Source: IIICB1 sp035968095 (GTDB taxonomy: Bacteria; Cyanobacteriota; Cyanobacteriia; Cyanobacteriales; SIO1D9). Taken from it: a DNA stretch of 15,203 nt. Location: NCBI GenBank assembly GCA_035968095.1, contig JAWQFW010000120.1, forward strand, positions 1 through 15,203. The letters are read 5' to 3'. Position numbers and translations under genes: made by a program. A model generated the notes under the pieces. It did no database searches. It saw nothing but the letters and a program-made list of their open reading frames with translations, and had not been told where the DNA came from. Positions 13,817 through 15,203 of the stretch are shown here, piece after piece (position 1 is the first letter of the stretch; every line of letters begins with the position of its first letter).

Positions 13817-14704
13817 TTATTGGCTTTTTCCTTGGAGAAAAGTTCCTTCTCCAATAGCTTCGTAAGCTTCGCGAATTAAATCGTAGTCGGAATCTTTTGC
13901 TGGAACTAAAGTGACTTGAGCATATTTGCCTTTATCTACTTTAGCTAACGTTGGAAGTAAAGTTTCTTTATTCGCAATAAGCTTTTCTCTCATTGTTTCG
14001 ATAAATTGAGAGTTCAAATTATTACTAGCTACTAAAACATCGTTAGGAAGGGGCTTACTTTTAACCAGAATCGGAAATTCTTGTTCAGAAATATTTTGAC
14101 TATTCAGAAAGTATTGATAATCGTTAAGAGATCCGCCCCACGCATCGACTTCGCCTTTAGTTAATGCAGATAAACCTTCGTCACCTAAAAGTTTAGTTTC
14201 AAAATCAGATTTGGGGTCTAATCCGCCAGAGGCTAAAATGTTGTTTGGTCCAAGATATCTGCTAGTGGAACCCACTGAACCCATAGCTACAGTTTTGTCT
14301 TTTAATTCTGCTATTGATTGAATACCGCTATCTGCTGAAACTACAATAACTGAGTAGTAATCTGGACGAGTGAAGCTAATAACTGGAACTGCGTTGGTTC
14401 GGCTGCGAATAATGACATATTCAGAGGGTCCAGTGAGGACAAGTTCAATTTGATTTTTTTGTAAAGCTAAGGCGGCGGCTGTATAACTTTCGACGGGAAA
14501 AAATTCGACTTTTTTGTCGAAGATATTTGCTAGTTTTTGGCGGAATTCTTCGTACTCTTGGGTTAAAGTATCTAAGCCTTGGACATCAGTGACAGCAAAT
14601 TTTAATGTCTCAGGTTCGGAAACTGCTGATTTGTTATTAGTTTTTGCGCCACTGCATCCAGCGATCGCCAGTAAGGAATACCAAATAAATTTACGTCTCT
14701 TCAT
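13817..14704 (-). CDS. PhnD-like phosphate/phosphonate-type substrate-binding lipoprotein
   Basis: A 295-residue lipoprotein: MKRRK, a short hydrophobic stretch and lipobox AIAGC (C17 lipidated). From residue 34 it follows the PhnD type-2 periplasmic binding fold: LKFAVTDVQG (34-43), YTAAALALQKNQIELVLTGPSEYV (74-97), the hinge and ligand-contact region TVAMGSVGSTSRYLGP (138-153), then GEVDAWGGSLNDYQ (184-197). The GSxGSTS stretch is where phosphonate and phosphate-like ligands bind in this family. No ABC permease or ATPase gene accompanies it; the histidine kinase gene begins ten bases after its stop, so it is more likely a signalling receptor than a transport component. It is first gene of the three-gene operon. 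The ATG at 14704 directly starts the signal peptide; there is no evident Shine-Dalgarno sequence. The ligand is unproven. Confidence 0.88.
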   Translation of the reverse strand: MKRRKFIWYSLLAIAGCSGAKTNNKSAVSEPETLKFAVTDVQGLDTLTQEYEEFRQKLANIFDKKVEFFPVESYTAAALALQKNQIELVLTGPSEYVIIRSRTNAVPVISFTRPDYYSVIVVSADSGIQSIAELKDKTVAMGSVGSTSRYLGPNNILASGGLDPKSDFETKLLGDEGLSALTKGEVDAWGGSLNDYQYFLNSQNISEQEFPILVKSKPLPNDVLVASNNLNSQFIETMREKLIANKETLLPTLAKVDKGKYAQVTLVPAKDSDYDLIREAYEAIGEGTFLQGKSQ

Positions 14705-15203
14705 GGTTGAATCGGATGATAATTAGGTAAAGTCGTAGATACACCCAAAAGTTAATTTTACTTAACATTTACTGCGATTTCTTCCGTGCAGTAAGTTAAT
14801 AAATAACAATTTTTTAGCTATAATTTATTTTGTCTGATATTATAACTCAAGATAAATTAAAGTAGGTTAGGTAAAAACTAGGAAGATTTTCAAGCTAAGT
14901 AGATCAGTTTGCTTAAATTCACAAAAATGTTGGCTATTGACAAAAAGACGCTCTTATGTATTAGCTGACAAAAGTAATTTATTTAATTTTTTGATAACCA
15001 AATGTTGACTCTACGATCAGATTACTAGACTGCATTGTTTAAGGATAGCGATCGCGACAAGATACTTTGAGTTAGTGCTAGTTAAGTTTAACTTGAGACA
15101 ATGCGCTAGATTCTGAGCGAAAACTTCTTTCTCATCGCAGTCAAGAAAATTTAATTAAATTTAAGATTATTTTTCAGTTTCTAGATTAATAATCTTCTTG
15201 AGA
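14705..15203. other. AT-rich region without genes
   Basis: About 500 bases with frequent stops on both strands and no credible coding frame. It holds the hairpin at 14762-14799, a minus-strand TATAAT at 14844-14839 that could be a -10 for the lipoprotein operon, and CCTAACCT on the minus strand at 14871-14864, which differs by one base from the cyanobacterial Pho-box half-site CTTAACCT but has no convincing second half-site. Otherwise nothing is seen. Confidence 0.4.
14762..14799. promoter_or_regulatory. Imperfect hairpin upstream of the lipoprotein gene
   Basis: TTAAC (14762-14766) and TACTGC (14770-14775) pair with GCAGTA (14788-14793) and GTTAA (14795-14799) around a 12-base loop. It lies about 58 bases before the lipoprotein ATG, in the place of a leader or operator. 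Confidence 0.35.

Noticed and set aside
14705..15203. Partial gene entering from the right edge
   Set aside because: Frames on both strands are broken by frequent stops and no recognisable protein segment appears.

Overview
The window looks like cyanobacterial chromosome. It is AT-rich and studded with the octamer GCGATCGC (HIP1), for example at 1154-1161, 2345-2352 and 9729-9736. Its gene families are also typical of cyanobacteria: a LabA-type NYN protein, a non-CtpA type S41 processing peptidase, TPR proteins and a phosphonate-binding-type lipoprotein paired with a histidine kinase. Several decayed palindromic repeats suggest a filamentous, repeat-rich lineage, but genus cannot be settled from sequence alone.

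Layout. (1) 1-2272, plus strand: a NYN/LabA-like protein, then leuA (2-isopropylmalate synthase). (2) 2273-2430: convergent junction with a nested inverted repeat and a hairpin resembling the right end of an IS200/IS605 element; the stop codon of the next gene lies inside that end. (3) 2425-5454, minus strand: a short TPR protein, a long TPR protein and a small low-molecular-weight phosphatase homologue, probably co-transcribed in that order. The two exported TPR proteins share one domain placed on opposite sides of their TPR blocks. (4) 5514-5839: a small ORF of unknown function whose start is built from repeats, then a palindromic repeat. (5) 5869-8580, minus strand: S41 peptidase, Nudix hydrolase, a decayed tandem partial copy of that Nudix gene with its upstream region, and a small OB-fold-like lipoprotein. 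(6) 8702-9601, plus strand: folD. (7) 9602-10329: a 730-base gene-free stretch with two tandem copies, 240 bases apart, of a sequence with the marks of a structured RNA: paired arms change together while loops stay identical. A 12-bp perfect hairpin followed by TTTT closes the stretch just upstream of a short-chain dehydrogenase gene (10330-11190). (8) 11191-11665: two terminator-like hairpins and a gene fragment that runs into a palindromic repeat. (9) 11666-14704, minus strand: phosphonate-binding-type lipoprotein, two-membrane-segment histidine kinase and cupin, tightly packed as one operon. (10) 14705-15203: AT-rich, no gene seen.

How the genes fit together. LeuA (leucine synthesis) and FolD (one-carbon folate metabolism) are housekeeping. 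The envelope genes (TPR proteins, S41 peptidase, lipoproteins) act outside the cytoplasmic membrane. The lipoprotein/kinase/cupin group reads as a ligand-sensing unit, since no transporter or response-regulator gene accompanies it here. The most notable item is the tandem structured element at 9771-10180, which I cannot match to any RNA family I know and which may act as a leader of the dehydrogenase gene or as separate small RNAs.
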